A program made the translations under genes and the position numbers. DNA of 64,000 nucleotides from Periplaneta americana. Its lineage: Eukaryota > Arthropoda > Insecta > Blattodea > Blattidae. Location: contig NC_091118.1 in the NCBI RefSeq assembly GCF_040183065.1, positions 208,872,029 through 208,936,028 on the forward strand. Direction: 5' to 3'. The notes under the pieces are model-generated. The model searched no databases, was not told the DNA's origin, and was given only the letters and a program-made list of their open reading frames with translations. Positions 23,291 through 34,483 of this stretch are shown here, piece after piece; within the stretch, counting starts at the first letter, position 1; each line of letters starts with the position of its first letter.

Positions 23291-25119
23291 TCTAATAATA
23301 ATAGAACCACTGGGACTGGCACTCTTTATCATGGTTTCATTTTAGTTTAGGGTTAAGGGTTGCGCTTATGACAGTTGCAACTTTTATTACCGGTACTTCA
23401 TTTCCTCCATGCCCCACATTACTTATTCATAAGAACTTACTGGATGTTTCAGCGACGCTGCAAGATGAGTGGAACTGCATGGTGTTGCTTTCAGTGCACC
23501 CTACAGTGAGACTCTGGAACTGCAGGTCGTTGCATTGCGTCACACTAGTTTCAGCGTCCGCCACGACAGCGGCGCTACCAGCATTGGGCTGCGCTCGTCT
23601 TCCACCTGTCAGCCCCGTCACGATGTAGCGCCCCATGTACGGACAGGTGCGCAGGTTAGGTTTTGCAGCTGCGAGTGATAACAGAGTGTTTCAATCGTGT
23701 TCTGTCCACAGTTGTCATAATTACACACAGTTCCGTGCTATCTGTGAACGGGCATCTACGTACGAAACATTTATTTACCTACGACAAACTCAGTACAACA
23801 ACTGAAATTGTGACATGAGCAACACACATCATGAAACGTTTATTATTTTGAATATTGTCTAGACTCTGATAATCTCCACAAATGCATTTACATTATGCGT
23901 ATTTGTTCGGGTTAAATATTTAGAACTTGTGGCTTTAAAACTCATTTACAAAAACATTCTTTTGAATTATTCAGCACACGATGATTTGAAATATACAGAG
24001 TGAGCCATAAGTAATGCAATTAATTTCAGGGTTTTACTTTTTGAGATATTTCAAACAAAAACGTTCAATACAATTTTGCTCGTTTTTTGCTTCCCTTTCG
24101 AGAAAAAAAAAGAACATGTTACATAATTTCACTAGCAGACTATGTCAACTTACTGATCAATGTTATGTAAGGTAGTACGAGAGGGTTGAAGTTTTGCGGT
24201 TGACAAGCTTCTTCGGGTAGACGAGCCCAAGAATCTGAAAAAATAAATAAATAGTAATACATTATGCAACGAGCCTATAATGGTAGTAATTAAGACGCGA
24301 GTATGTTTATGAAACGAGCGCAAGCAAGTTTTATAATTTTCATACGAGCGTCTTAATTACCATTATAGGCAAGTTTCATACGACTTTTTATGCTCGACCA
24401 TATTTCTAACTTGAAATTATTCATAAGTATTCATGTTATTCTTATCTGACTGGGGAGCGGAACTGACCTTGTGCAATATCTCGTAAATTGTGAGATTTGC
24501 GCAGACGCGAAAGTATTGATTTTTTCCTAGAAATAAATGTCATTGACCTTGATATAATCTAGAGAGTAAAATAAAGATTAATCGTGATATAACCTTGAAA
24601 TTGATTTAGACATTGAAAAACGAGATAACAAATTGTATTTGAATATTATTTACAATTAACGCTAATTATTATAGTAACAGAACATAATCTTCTGCGACAG
24701 TATTGGATTTCCAGCCTCCGTGACGTTTCGCTGGTTGTCTTTCGATTGCATATCCGAGAATAATCGATACTTGCGATTTTATAATGCTACAATGGTGTTT
24801 TCTGATTGGTGGAACACCTGAACTTTAATGAATAGGTGTACTTTAATGAGGTCCATTAAAGGGCTGCTACCAGGTGTATAATTACTACATTTCGGCATGA
24901 TCGAGCATAAAAATATTTTAACCCAGTTGCATAGATACCTCTAACTGGAGTTCACTTTTGATCGAAGATCACGAAAAGAACTGAGTTGTGTCTACGGTAC
25001 TGATACAAAATCACATAAATACTATGCATGTGGCAACATAGGGAATACAAAGGAAAACCTTGTTTATAGCGAGCGATTTGCAGTACATTGTTCGATATTC
25101 AATTGTCTCCTAGATAACA
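23291..25119. other. Intron sequence with an unassigned repeat
   Basis: 23994-24112 is the inverted partner of 841-955. At 24270-24370 a hairpin pairs GCCTATAATGGTAGTAATTA with its inverse TAATTACCATTATAGGC. TATGCTCGACCAT at 24389 and TGATCGAGCATA at 24900 may be the ends of a roughly 520-bp MITE. No coding sequence was seen. Confidence 0.45.
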
Positions 25120-25127
25120 CGCGTAAC

Positions 25128-25995
25128 CAGGGTGCTGATTAAGATATCTGATAAGGGGGGGCATTAAATCCTAGATGAAGGATACTGAACTGGCGACAGA
25201 GAGGTGGAAAGCATGGGGAAAGCGTTGGTTCCCCGTCCACAGTCCACCGGCGTTGAATGACGTATGCAATCACATAAGACAGACACTGAATACAAAACCT
25301 CCCCTACCAAGTCAACGGCGTGGGGATACAAGGAAGGGGTGAGTGACGTAACGCCACAATTGTCGCCCACTTCTGCAAGCCTGTCCTCGATAGTGAATTT
25401 TTTAAGTTGGTTATTTAACGACGCTGTATCAACTACTAGGTTATTTAGCGTCGATGAAATTGGTGATAGCGAGATGGTATTTGGCGAGGATTCGCCATAG
25501 ATTACTTGGCATTCACCTTAGGTTGGGGAAAATCTCGGAAAAAACCCAATCAGGTAACCAGTCCAAGCGGGGATCGAACCCGCGCCCGAACGCAACTTCA
25601 GACCGGCAGGCAAACGTCTTAACCGACTGAACCACGCCGGTGGCTCCTAGATAGAGAATGCCATACATAAAATTATTATTATCCTCATTCTATACGGCTC
25701 AACGCTTGGTGGCACTGAGTTGCTTGTCTTGCATCTTGATCATAATAATAATTATATCCATGAGCAGGCTTAAGATAAGATGTGTAATTCCTAAGTTACT
25801 GATTGTTGTCAGCTTGCCGGTGTTGATAATACATGAATTATTTTCTTTGCTTACTTTATAAATTTATATAGTATACTCGTATTAAAACAATTATATTTTG
25901 TGAAGGGGAGACAGAAGTTATCCCTGGCAGGGATGTTAATATGAATTTATGAGCGGGAGATAACTTTCCAATCCCCCCCGTTAATTCGCACCCTG
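25128..25995. mobile_element. hAT-type MITE carrying a SINE
   Basis: The ends CAGGGTGCTGATTAA (25128) and TTAATTCGCACCCTG (25981-25995) match at 13 of 15. The flanks are a perfect 8-bp duplication CGCGTAAC (25120-25127, 25996-26003). G-runs follow the ends on both sides. No transposase was seen. The SINE 25399-25649 was inserted later. Confidence 0.9.
25399..25649 (-). repeat. Full-length tRNA-derived SINE
   Basis: Minus-strand head 25649 downward: GGCGTGGTTCAGTCGGTTAA (A box) and GGGTTCGATCCCCG (B box). The body has TTACCTGATTGGG and TTTCCGAGATTTTCCCC. The tail has CTAAATAACCTAGTAGTTGA then GCGTCGTTAAATAACCAAC. The flanks GATAGTGAAT (25389-25398) and GATAGAGAAT (25650-25659) are a target duplication with one mismatch. 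The tail motif GCGTCGTTAAATAA is shared with the SINE at 34965-35113. Confidence 0.9.
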
Positions 25996-26029
25996 CGCGT
26001 AACCGATATAAGATAATATGGAGAACAAA

Positions 26030-26520
26030 AGAAGACGAGAATTTTTGCAGAGTTATATTACCGGTTGTTCTGTATGGTTGTGAAACTTGGACTCTCATTC
26101 TGAGAGAGAAATAGACGTTAATGCTGTTCGAGAATAAGGTGCTTAGGAAAATATTTGGAGTTAAGAGGGATGAAGTTACAGGAGAATGGATAAAGTTACA
26201 CAAAACAGAACTGCACGCATTGTATTCTTCACCTGACATAATTAGGAACATTGAATACACAAGTTTGAGATGGGCAGGGCATGTAGCACGTATGGGCGAA
26301 TGTAGAAATGCATGTAGATTGTTAGTTGGGAGGCCGGAGGGAATAAGACCTTTGGGGAGGCCGAGACGTAGGTGGGAGGATAATATTAAAATGGATTTGA
26401 GGGAGATGGGATATGATGGTAGAGACTGGATTAATCTTGCTCAGGATAGGGACCGATGGCGGGCTTATGTGAGGGCGGCAATGAACCTCCGGGTTCTCTA
26501 AAAGTCTTTTGTAAATTTAA
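26030..26520 (+). pseudogene. LINE ORF2 C-terminal fragment
   Basis: From about 26050 it reads [16 protein letters not shown], a stop, then [19 protein letters not shown], then [17 protein letters not shown] and [20 protein letters not shown], ending at 26501. The longer relative at 44462-45668 has the YADD reverse-transcriptase motif. It is 5' truncated. The 3' end lies about 20 bp from the donor of the host exon at 26542. Confidence 0.85.
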
Positions 26521-26541
26521 TATTATAGACAGGATACTCAC

Positions 26542-26609
26542 GAGATTGCTGGAGCTCTATGACGTGGCCGTCCCGCTTGTAGAACACCATGCACACGTAC
26601 CCGCTCTGG
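26542..26609 (-). CDS. Host gene, internal exon
   Basis: On the minus strand TGTGTTTGTTGCAG (acceptor) precedes 68 bases, and GTGAGT (donor) follows. One base completes a codon from an exon not found here. Then 22 codons read QSGYVCMVFYKRDGHVIELQ plus QS, and one base is left, which joins CT at 17815 as a Pro codon. Strong splice sites, an open frame and phase agreement with the next exon support a real exon of a gene transcribed right to left. Upstream exons must lie at higher coordinates and were not found. Confidence 0.75.
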
Positions 26610-26912
26610 CTGCAACAAACACAGTCCAGTGTCACCAACATTGGAATATGACGCAATCTAGTACAAACTTAAATACATGATTATATACAAATGAAAAGGA
26701 ATTTTTTGACGTAAAATGTGATTTTCCCGCACCGAGTATGAATACCCATTCAGGGATCCGTGGGATTCACACAACTATTTTTGCTTATAACTTTCGACTC
26801 AGTCATTTCCGGACCAGGGTTCCTTATCTCAAACTGATACATGTGCCCTTCGCCATCATCCCTGAAAGTTTGTAACACAACCCGGAAACACTCTGTATAC
26901 AGACTGAGGATC

Positions 26913-27283
26913 TTTGTATTGTATTGTGTTTATTAACATTCCATGGTATTCATACATGCTTACAGCTAGAATATGGAACAAGTCAAAAAACATAATACTA
27001 TTATAAAATATTGTCTTATTTTTTTATGCTTTATACTTTGTATGTCTCATTTATTTTGACCTGCTGTTCACATTTTATTATGCTTTTTTCTTTCTTTCTC
27101 TATGTTATATATTATATCTGATTTCTACTTACTTGTTGTTTATATTTTATTATTATTATCTTATTCAGTTTTGTGTGTAAAATTGTAGTGTACTTTGTAA
27201 ATTTGTAGTGTTTTTTGTAACGCAGGTTGAGTGTTAGAGAAGGCAGTATGGCCTTAACTCTGCCAGGTTAAATAAATCATCAT

Positions 27284-27331
<48 letters not shown>

Positions 27332-27345
27332 TATTATTATTATTA
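26913..27345. repeat. LINE 3'-end pieces and AAT microsatellite
   Basis: On the minus strand about 26990-26913 reads like a LINE 3' end (CATTCCATGGTATTCATACA on plus). On plus, 27230-27282 ends TATGGCCTTAACTCTGCCAG then GTTAAATAAA, typical of Jockey/CR1-like tails. An AAT/ATT microsatellite (27283-27348) follows. No coding sequence. Confidence 0.45.
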
Positions 27346-27850
27346 TTAATTTATAGTCACAGTCTAGATGAAATATATACAGACGAGATTTACAATATAG
27401 TCTACTAGTACAATACAAAGTTTTAGTATCAATTTCATGAAGTGTTATTGAATGTCATGAATTCACCTACAGAATAGAAGGCGTGAGGAATTAGTTACTT
27501 CTTTAATTTGGCCCTAAATAATCTTATGTTTCGAGTTTTATTTTTTAAATCCATAGGGAGGCTATTAAAAATTTTTACTGCCATATAACGCACTCCTTTT
27601 TGATAGCATGATAGACTTGCCGATGGAGTATGAAAGTCATTTTTTGACGTGTATTTATGCTATGAACTGTTGAATTAGTTACAAAGTTTTCACGATTACA
27701 CATACGAGGAAGATTATTAATGAAAAAATATACTGACAAGCCATGGGCATTATTTGTAGTTTTTTTTAAAATAGTCCTATACGATTCCCTAGATTTGGCA
27801 CATACTATTATTCTAATTACTCTTTTTGTACAAGAAATATACTGTTACTA
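27345..27850 (-). pseudogene. Jockey-like LINE ORF2 C-terminus
   Basis: Minus-strand reading gives RIIVCAKSRESYRTI near 27830, SVYFFINNLPR, then KGVRYMAVKIFNSLPMDLKN (frame-shifted) and FYSVGEF near 27480. It is the same family as 10770-11690, which shares GVRYMA, FNSLP and FYSV. Stops and frameshifts show it is dead. Confidence 0.75.
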
Positions 27851-28681
27851 TTTAATCACTTAAAGTATACTCTGTATGACTCAGTTTGTCTCAGTCCCAC
27901 TGATATAAGAAATTATTATTTTTTCTTTTTTTAATTTTGGATAAGACGAGTTTTGCACTAATAGCCTCTTATAACGAAGTCGAATCATAAACAAACCGAA
28001 CAGTTCTTACAAAAAAGAAAAATAAATGATCTTCTTCACTTAATGTAGGTAATATCTGTGCTGGAACAAGTCTAGCAGCTGTTAAAACTTGAATCTCTTC
28101 ACCTGTATTTGTGAACTTCAGGTAGAACATATGGTAAATATATACACATGTTTCTTTCAGACTGGAATAAATCTTTGAATATCGGGCCCCCTGGGGTACG
28201 AATCGGTTATCTGCTCACTGAATGGCTTGTATGGAGGGAGATCAAAGTTACGGCAAACACTCAAACTCTGATCCTTCATATTTCGTCGTCTCTTTTTCTT
28301 TAAGATTAGTGCGCTCTCTCCAGGGCTTCTTGCCTTCTGCAAAGTTGTATTTTTTTGTAAGATGCAACATAGTTCAAGAAAGAGCATACATTCGTACAAA
28401 ACATTGAAGAGGGGAGACCCCTGGGGTAAGGGACTTACGATCATGTGCATTATAACCTCAAAAGCAACGTATATTCTGTTCCATTACCTCCTCGTATCCC
28501 CTCCATTTCTAATCCACGGCGTTCAGATTTACTAAGTGAATAGTGTACTTCGTAAATATATACATTCATCACAAATGCGTTTATTGTATGCCGTAAATTT
28601 GATTGCTTATGATTGTAAATGTGATGAGTCTCTTTCATGATAGGCTGCGCAAATTTAGACTGTAAACCGTAAAGTTCAATG
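27851..28681. other. No gene recognised
   Basis: AT-rich stretch. An open minus-strand frame at 28157-28450 has no family resemblance. Confidence 0.4.
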
Positions 28682-28735
28682 TACAGTAGCGGCAAAAAAA
28701 ATCGGACCGACCCTTGTAGCGGATTTGAGCCTTGT
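28682..28735 (+). mobile_element. Single terminus of the CAGTAGTG-type MITE
   Basis: TACAGTAGCGGCAAAAAAAA then CGGACCGACCCTTGTAGC matches the ends of the MITE at 46919-47319. A second end was not found. Downstream, GGTTCGAATCC (28776-28786) is B-box-like, but no A box precedes it. Confidence 0.5.
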
Positions 28736-28927
28736 TCACTCCAGAGCACGATAGACTGGTAACTAAGACTTTCGTGGTTCGAATCCTGCCTGGGAAGGAA
28801 ACTTTTTTTTGTTCCTTATTCAAATTTATTCCCGATACTTTTCGATTGCTGGTAAAATTCATGTTCTGGGAATAATAAGTTAATTAAGTAGTAAAATATC
28901 GCTGCAATCGGGTAGGATTTTAGTGAC

Positions 28928-29024
28928 AGGTTAGGTTAGTTTAGGCTTTTGTTATGCCTTGTATAGGCGAATCTGTGACAAGTTAGGTTAGGTTAGTTTA
29001 GGACAGGTTAGGTTAGTTTAGGAT
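28928..29024 (+). repeat. Interspersed TTAGG-like runs
   Basis: Three short runs such as AGGTTAGGTTAGTTTAGG at about 28929, 28981 and 29004 resemble the insect telomere unit TTAGG. They are short and degenerate, so they are interstitial traces at most. Confidence 0.5.
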
Positions 29025-29568
29025 TTTATTATCCTCGTCAAGATGAAGGTGAAAGCGATTGAGTGTGACGCTCTTGAACAGGTAGTGATTTTTTATTTTC
29101 TATGTTGGCAGTTCAAGTGCGTCGGTGTCTATTCAAAAATCGGCGGAAGTCACTCAACGCTCGTTTCTCCCAAACTTAATTTCATAATGGAAACCGAAGA
29201 TAAAAAATTTGGAAGAAACTTAGATACCTTCATTTGTCGATAATACAGAGTGACGTAGATAAATGTAGCTCTTGTAAGTATAGAGTAAATACTGAAGCCA
29301 AGTGCTGAAAAGGACTCACCTTTTATAGAAGATGCTGAAAGGGGCTCACTGTAGCATCAATACACAGCTGTGCACGTCTAATCATGTTCAGATATATTTA
29401 GACAGATCCCGTAGCACGCTACTTTTTAACAAAAACTTGTCCTGAAAATTTCGAGGATTTCCTTAATGGAACCTGTTCTCACATACGCTTCCACATTTTC
29501 CACTCTTTCTTGTATCGAGTAAGAACAGACATGTGTAATTCGACTGATGACCGATGAAATAGTATTTA

Positions 29569-30867
29569 GTATTTATTTATTTAACCTGGTAGAGATAAGG
29601 CCGTCAGGCCTTCTCTGCCCCTCTACCAGGAGATTCCAACTACAATATCAACAATAAAATTACAATTAGTATTAAATTTACAATTACAATTACAAATAAT
29701 ATTACAATTAGTATTAAATTTACAATTACAATAAAATCAAAGTACGAAAACATTACCTGAATAATTAAAGCTAGATAATTTATCATAGAGAAAAAAAGAA
29801 TATTTTATATTTACTGAATTACAAATTAAATCTAGAATAACAAAATTGTATACAGTACTTAACAAAAGTTTAAGACCATGAGCAAATTTCATATAATTAT
29901 TTTCTGGTCCTATATTTTTGTTTCTATTTCCCACATGAATATTTTGTCAATTATTTGGACTGTGAGATATCTATCGACGCAAAGAAAGCAAAATTATGAC
30001 ATTTAGTTTTCGAGTTATGATTTTAATGAAATATTTTGTTACTGTAAAAAATGCTACATTTATAATTACGGAATAATTTATTCATGCTAAACCAACATGT
30101 TTATTGTAGTGATGATTTTTTTCAAGCAATTTGAGAAGTGTGAGAACACATTGGCACCAGAAAGAAAAATTTAAACAATTTTATTTTCGTTTTATAATTT
30201 TTTGCATATTTTTCCAATGTGTTCTAACACTTCTCAAATTGCTTGAAAAAAATCATCACTACAATAAACATGTTGGTTTAGCATGAATAAATTATTCCAT
30301 AATTATAAATGTAGCATTTTTTACAGTAACAAAATATTTCATTAAAATCATAACTCGAAAACTAAATGTCATAATTTTACTTTCTTTGCGTCGATAGATG
30401 TCTCACAGTCCAAATAATTGACAAAATATTCATGAGGGAAATAGAAACAAAAATATAGGACCAGGAAATAATTATATGAAATTTGCTCATGGTCTTAAAC
30501 TTTTGTTAAGTACTGTAGTGATGAAATTACTGAATATTGAAATATTTTGTGACAGATTAAAGAAACTATTTACAAGTAATCAATTACTGACCAAGTGCCT
30601 AGTAAGTTTTCGTTTGAATTCAATTTTATTTCGACAGTCCCTGATGCTAGCAGGTAGCGAATTCCAGAGTCTTGGCAGGGCTATTGTGAAAGAAGATGAG
30701 TATGAGGAGGAAGTGCGATGGGATGGTATTGTTAGTATTGTTTCATGACGAGAGCGTGTGTTCAGATTATGGTGGGAAGAAAGGTAAGTGAAGCGAGACG
30801 ACAGGTACGAAGGAATAGAAGAGTTCAAGATACTGACCGGAAGAATGCCAAGGCAACATTCAATCAT
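29569..30867 (-). pseudogene. Jockey-like LINE 3' part, split by a fold-back MITE
   Basis: Minus 30867-30580 reads LSSRFTYLSSHHNLNTRSRH, then LPRLWNSLPASIRDCRNKIE, the C-terminus of Jockey/CR1-type ORF2. The 3' end at 29640-29569 has CCTGGTAGAG and CTCTACCAGG pairing as a stem, and ends in TTAAATAAATAAATA. The MITE at 29851-30517 interrupts the 3' region. Confidence 0.75.
29851..30517. mobile_element. Fold-back Tc1/mariner-type MITE, ~300-bp arms
   Basis: The arms 29851-30154 and 30216-30517 are almost exact reverse complements, with only a few differences over 300 bp. The outer ends are TACAGTACTTAACAAAAG and CTTTTGTTAAGTACTGTA, with TA at the borders. The loop is 61 bp. No coding sequence. 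The high arm identity suggests recent insertion or arm homogenisation. Confidence 0.9.
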
Positions 30868-31303
30868 TGCATGAAGTTGTGCATTGTTGTAGCTGTTTAC
30901 TCATTTCGTTATGATACGTTACGATAGAAACACTGTTGCCAACATATCGGTCTACAATCTCGCTAACTTTTCAACAAAAAGTAGCTAAATCTCTCCAAAG
31001 TTTGTTAAAAAATTCCCAGAAATGTCGCTAAAAATTAATAATAAATATCACTAAATAAAAATAAGAAAAAGATACATATGCGGAGAAAAATATAATTTCT
31101 TCGCCGTCAGCCTCTTCTGCGGAGTCTGGTTGTGTTGTTGACGGCTGTGAAGTTGAGATGGGAACAGCTGATTGTGAATACACTGCACTTGATCCAATCA
31201 CTGACACTACACTTTCTGGCAAATTGTAAGTGTGGACATTTTCACCCAAGCGTTTGGCCACAATTTTTTTCTGTGAAACTAACATTTTTTAAACCTTTAT
31301 ATA

Positions 31304-32795
31304 CACTGGTCAAAAAAAGTTAAGCATATTTCCAGTTTACCCAATAATACCTGATATTTATGTTTCTTTTGGTTTTATGTGGCACGTATTATGTTTACTA
31401 ATTCAAATTCTTTCATTTGTTTTATTCTGCATCACTAGGTAACGTCCAAATCACGGCTAGTAAACAAAGCCTGTAATTCGAGCAAAGTTCAGTCAGTGTC
31501 GTTTTGCTTCATAGTGCAGTAAAATGGCTCGGAACACCCTTACAATGGCAGACCGCATCAAAATCATCACTTTGATGGAACAAAACATGAGACAAGTTGA
31601 TGTTGCTAACATCCTTCATGTGAATCAGAGTATTGTCTCCAGACTGTGGAGAAAGTTCCAGGAAACCCAGTCAATAGCAGATCGACCTCGCGAGGGCCGT
31701 CCACGCAAAACAACACCAGGTCAGGACCGGTATGTAAGGTTATCTGCACGTAGGAACCCTATAGCCTCAGCTACAACTCTGCGCCATGACCTGCGCGAAG
31801 CCACTGGTGTTGTTGTAAGTAGCCAAACTGTGCGCAATAGACCTCATGACATAGGGTTGTATGCTCGAAGACCACTCAAGACTCCAGCACTCCGTCCACA
31901 TCGCAGGGGTGCTCGTGCAAGATGGGCTAGAGTACATGAGAATTGGACACGAGGCCAATGGACCAGAAATTTATTCTCAGACGAAGTGAGAATGGGCCTA
32001 CACCCTGACAATAACTATTCGCGTATGGAGACGAACAGGGGAACGAAATTATCCCTCAATGACCGTGGAACGTCACCAACAGTTTGGTGGTTCAGTCTTG
32101 TTTTGGGCAGGTGTCATGTTTGGCCGCCGCACACCACTGGTTTCAATAGAGGAAAACATGACTGCTGCCGTGTATGAGAACAACATCCTCCAACCCATAG
32201 TAAGTGGTTTTGCAGAGACTTTAGGAGAAGGGTTCACTCTACAGGACGATAATGCTCGGCCTCATCGTGCTCATAGTGTGCAGCGGTATCTGGTAGAGCA
32301 TGGGATCCGAAGAATGGATTGGCCAGCATGCTCACTGGATATGAACTGCATAGAACATGCATGGAGCTTTCTCAGGAGAGCCATTTCCAATCGTCCACAT
32401 CACCCATTAACGATTCAAGAACTCAGGAATGCTGCCTTGGAAGAATGCGTCAATTTGCCTCAGGAGAGCTTAGATGCGTTGGTACTGAGTATGCCCCGTC
32501 ACATACAAGAGTGCCTCAGGGTTCGTGGAGGACCAACACGTTATTAAACAGGGCACTGAAAGCACCATTTCCTTTTCTTTGATGATGTACGAATTTCAAC
32601 TTCCCTTATCTTTTCCGTTGTTTCCAAACAATGCAACTTATTCATTTCATATTGAGTCCATTGTTAACAAATAGTGTATTTCTACTTTTAAGTTTATTCT
32701 GTGGAACCAAGAAACCCAATTATAATTTATCTATTTTATTTTAATTGATAAAAACCGTTATATGCCTAATTATGCTTAACTTTTTTTGACCAGTG
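31304..32795 (+). mobile_element. Tc1-family transposon with perfect 25-bp terminal repeats
   Basis: 31304-31328 and 32771-32795 are perfect inverted repeats beginning CACTGGTCAAAAAAAGTTAA. TA flanks both ends (31302-31303, 32796-32797). The 1492-bp length, TA target and DD34E transposase are those of Tc1-like elements. Confidence 0.95.
31524..32547 (+). pseudogene. Tc1-like DD34E transposase with one frameshift
   Basis: The first frame from ATG 31524 has a paired-type helix-turn-helix (TMADRIKIITLMEQNMRQVD, then VNQSIVSRLWRKFQ), the GRPRKTT hook and the first catalytic Asp (NLFSDEVR). Near 32023 two bases seem missing. The second frame then gives WRRTGERNYPSMTVERHQ, QDDNARPHRAH (second Asp) and CIEHAWSFL (Glu, 34 residues after the Asp), ending TAA at 32545. 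Apart from this shift it is close to full length (~340 residues). Confidence 0.9.
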
Positions 32796-33312
32796 TAATT
32801 ATTAAAATATATTAAAACTACAATCTCACTTGCTTCACACGAACTGTCGGCACAAAATTCCAAAACTCAATTGTCGCAGGTTGCTTCGGAGTGGAAAATC
32901 TCCGCGTTGCGAGGAAGAACCAAGAATTAGTTGGAGCTCACGACTCGTCACGTGACAATCGAAGTTGCCGCCGTTTATGGGTGTTGGAGTAGTAGCACTG
33001 AGAGAGAGGCCTAACCCGTGAGAATCATTAAATCAGCATCTTTCACCCTGATCACTGATCACGAGTATATGAGATCAGGGCTTTCACGTACGAATCATTA
33101 GACTACTCAGTCTCGCACCCGTGCCTCTTCTAAAACTAAGAAGTGCATGACTTCAGCCGAATATTTTAACTTAAAAGAAAGGAAAAAGTGGAAGAATATA
33201 AAAATCAGCAGAAAAGTCGCTAATCGTATTTCACAAAATTTATCGCCGAGACTGATTCAAAATTCCCTAGATTTAGCGACTTATCGCTAAATATGGCAAC
33301 ACTGGATAGAAC

Positions 33313-34123
33313 ACGATAATGGAATTTCAAGCAGTCAAAATATCGCATTCGCATTGAAACGGGAAGCGGGATATTTTTATCTGCGGCACCCTTGTATAGG
33401 ATTGACGCTACTGATTTTCTGCACCAGTAGAGGCCTGGCAACGATGGAGATTCAGCTGGACTACATCGTGAGCTAATCACAAATATATCATCCTGTATTT
33501 TTTTCTTCACATTGCATGCAGACATGTGGCTATCACGTTGTTTTATTTCACAAAGAATTGTCTGGCTTAACATGTATTGTAAAATCTTTTACGAGGAGCA
33601 ATGTTGATAAACAAGTCAGCCGTATTTCAGCCACGTCTCGCTTCAGACATGATTCCGCGTCTGTCTGCTATTTATACGCGAGCACACACACTTTAACAAT
33701 TTATTTGAAATTAGGAATGGGTGTTGAGTTTTGCGTTATTTAACCCCCAGACTTCAAGACTTGAGTGACGTGGCTGTTGGAACTGTACCCAGGCCTGTCG
33801 CTTCTAGGCCCTTCCAAAAATACCACCCCTATCGCGGGCTGATGTCTGCAGTGCTTAATAAATAAGCATAATAAATTTCATCAACATCTGTCGTCATGGC
33901 TTACGTGAAAAGAATGTTATCCTGGAGTCAGAAATTGCGACTGTTTCTTGTTCTGCCGTAACATTTTAATTTCTTTTGTTTATAATTTGACAATCAGTGA
34001 CCAATCCCGTATAAGAATTCGTTCAGTTTCAACCAATCACGGCCATCTATAACTGTAGCATTGTCGATTTAATCTTGTCGCATCTGATTCGCAATTGTTC
34101 CTGAATAATATGGGGAATATTTA
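33313..34123. other. No gene recognised
   Basis: A minus-strand open stretch at 33340-33573 (SRCSPAESPSLPGLYWCRKS) has no family match and no convincing splice pair. Confidence 0.35.
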
Positions 34124-34371
34124 GAAGGCAGTAGAGATGGGAAAAGTTGTTATTTTCTTGTAACAGTTCCAACTGTTCCAGTTCCATGAAAATACTAGGT
34201 TACAAATAACAGTTCCAAAATAACAGTACCACCATATATTATATAGCCTACGCCGAAGTTCGCTCCACAACACCGGATCGAATCCCTCCTCCAGTGTTTT
34301 TCCCTTTGTGGCCTAACTCCATGTTGTTACCATAACAGATAAATTCTGTAGGATCAGAAATTAATTTTTAC

Positions 34372-34425
<54 letters not shown>

Positions 34426-34483
34426 CTAGGTTCAAAAAGTTCCCGGAATTTGCTAGCATCATAGAAACAACGTACCTTAAACA

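Larger units (their letters stand above)
30931..33304. mobile_element. hAT-like element hosting a Tc1 transposon
   Basis: The ends CACTGTTGCCAACAT (30931) and ATATGGCAACACTG (ending 33304) form imperfect inverted repeats (consensus CAGTGTTGCCA). The flanks GATAGAAA (30923-30930) and GATAGAAC (33305-33312) match at 7 of 8. Without the Tc1 the element is about 0.88 kb. A minus-strand open frame at 31028-31285 (VHTYNLPESVVSVIG...) may be a transposase scrap but is not recognised. Confidence 0.7.

Noticed and set aside
28157-28450. Minus-strand exon next to a GTAAGT donor near 28429
   Set aside because: In the phase needed by the 26542 exon there is an immediate stop.
28740-28800. tRNA-like sequence with B box GGTTCGAATCC
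   Set aside because: No A box or cloverleaf could be drawn.
29290-29330. Mini-exon upstream of the 26542 exon (donor-like GTGAGT at about 29313 on minus)
   Set aside because: The phase would fit, but the exon would be only 15-29 bases and the same bases recur nearby as a local duplication.
31028-31285. Small minus-strand gene
   Set aside because: It lies inside a hAT-like element and matches nothing recognisable. Perhaps a transposase scrap.
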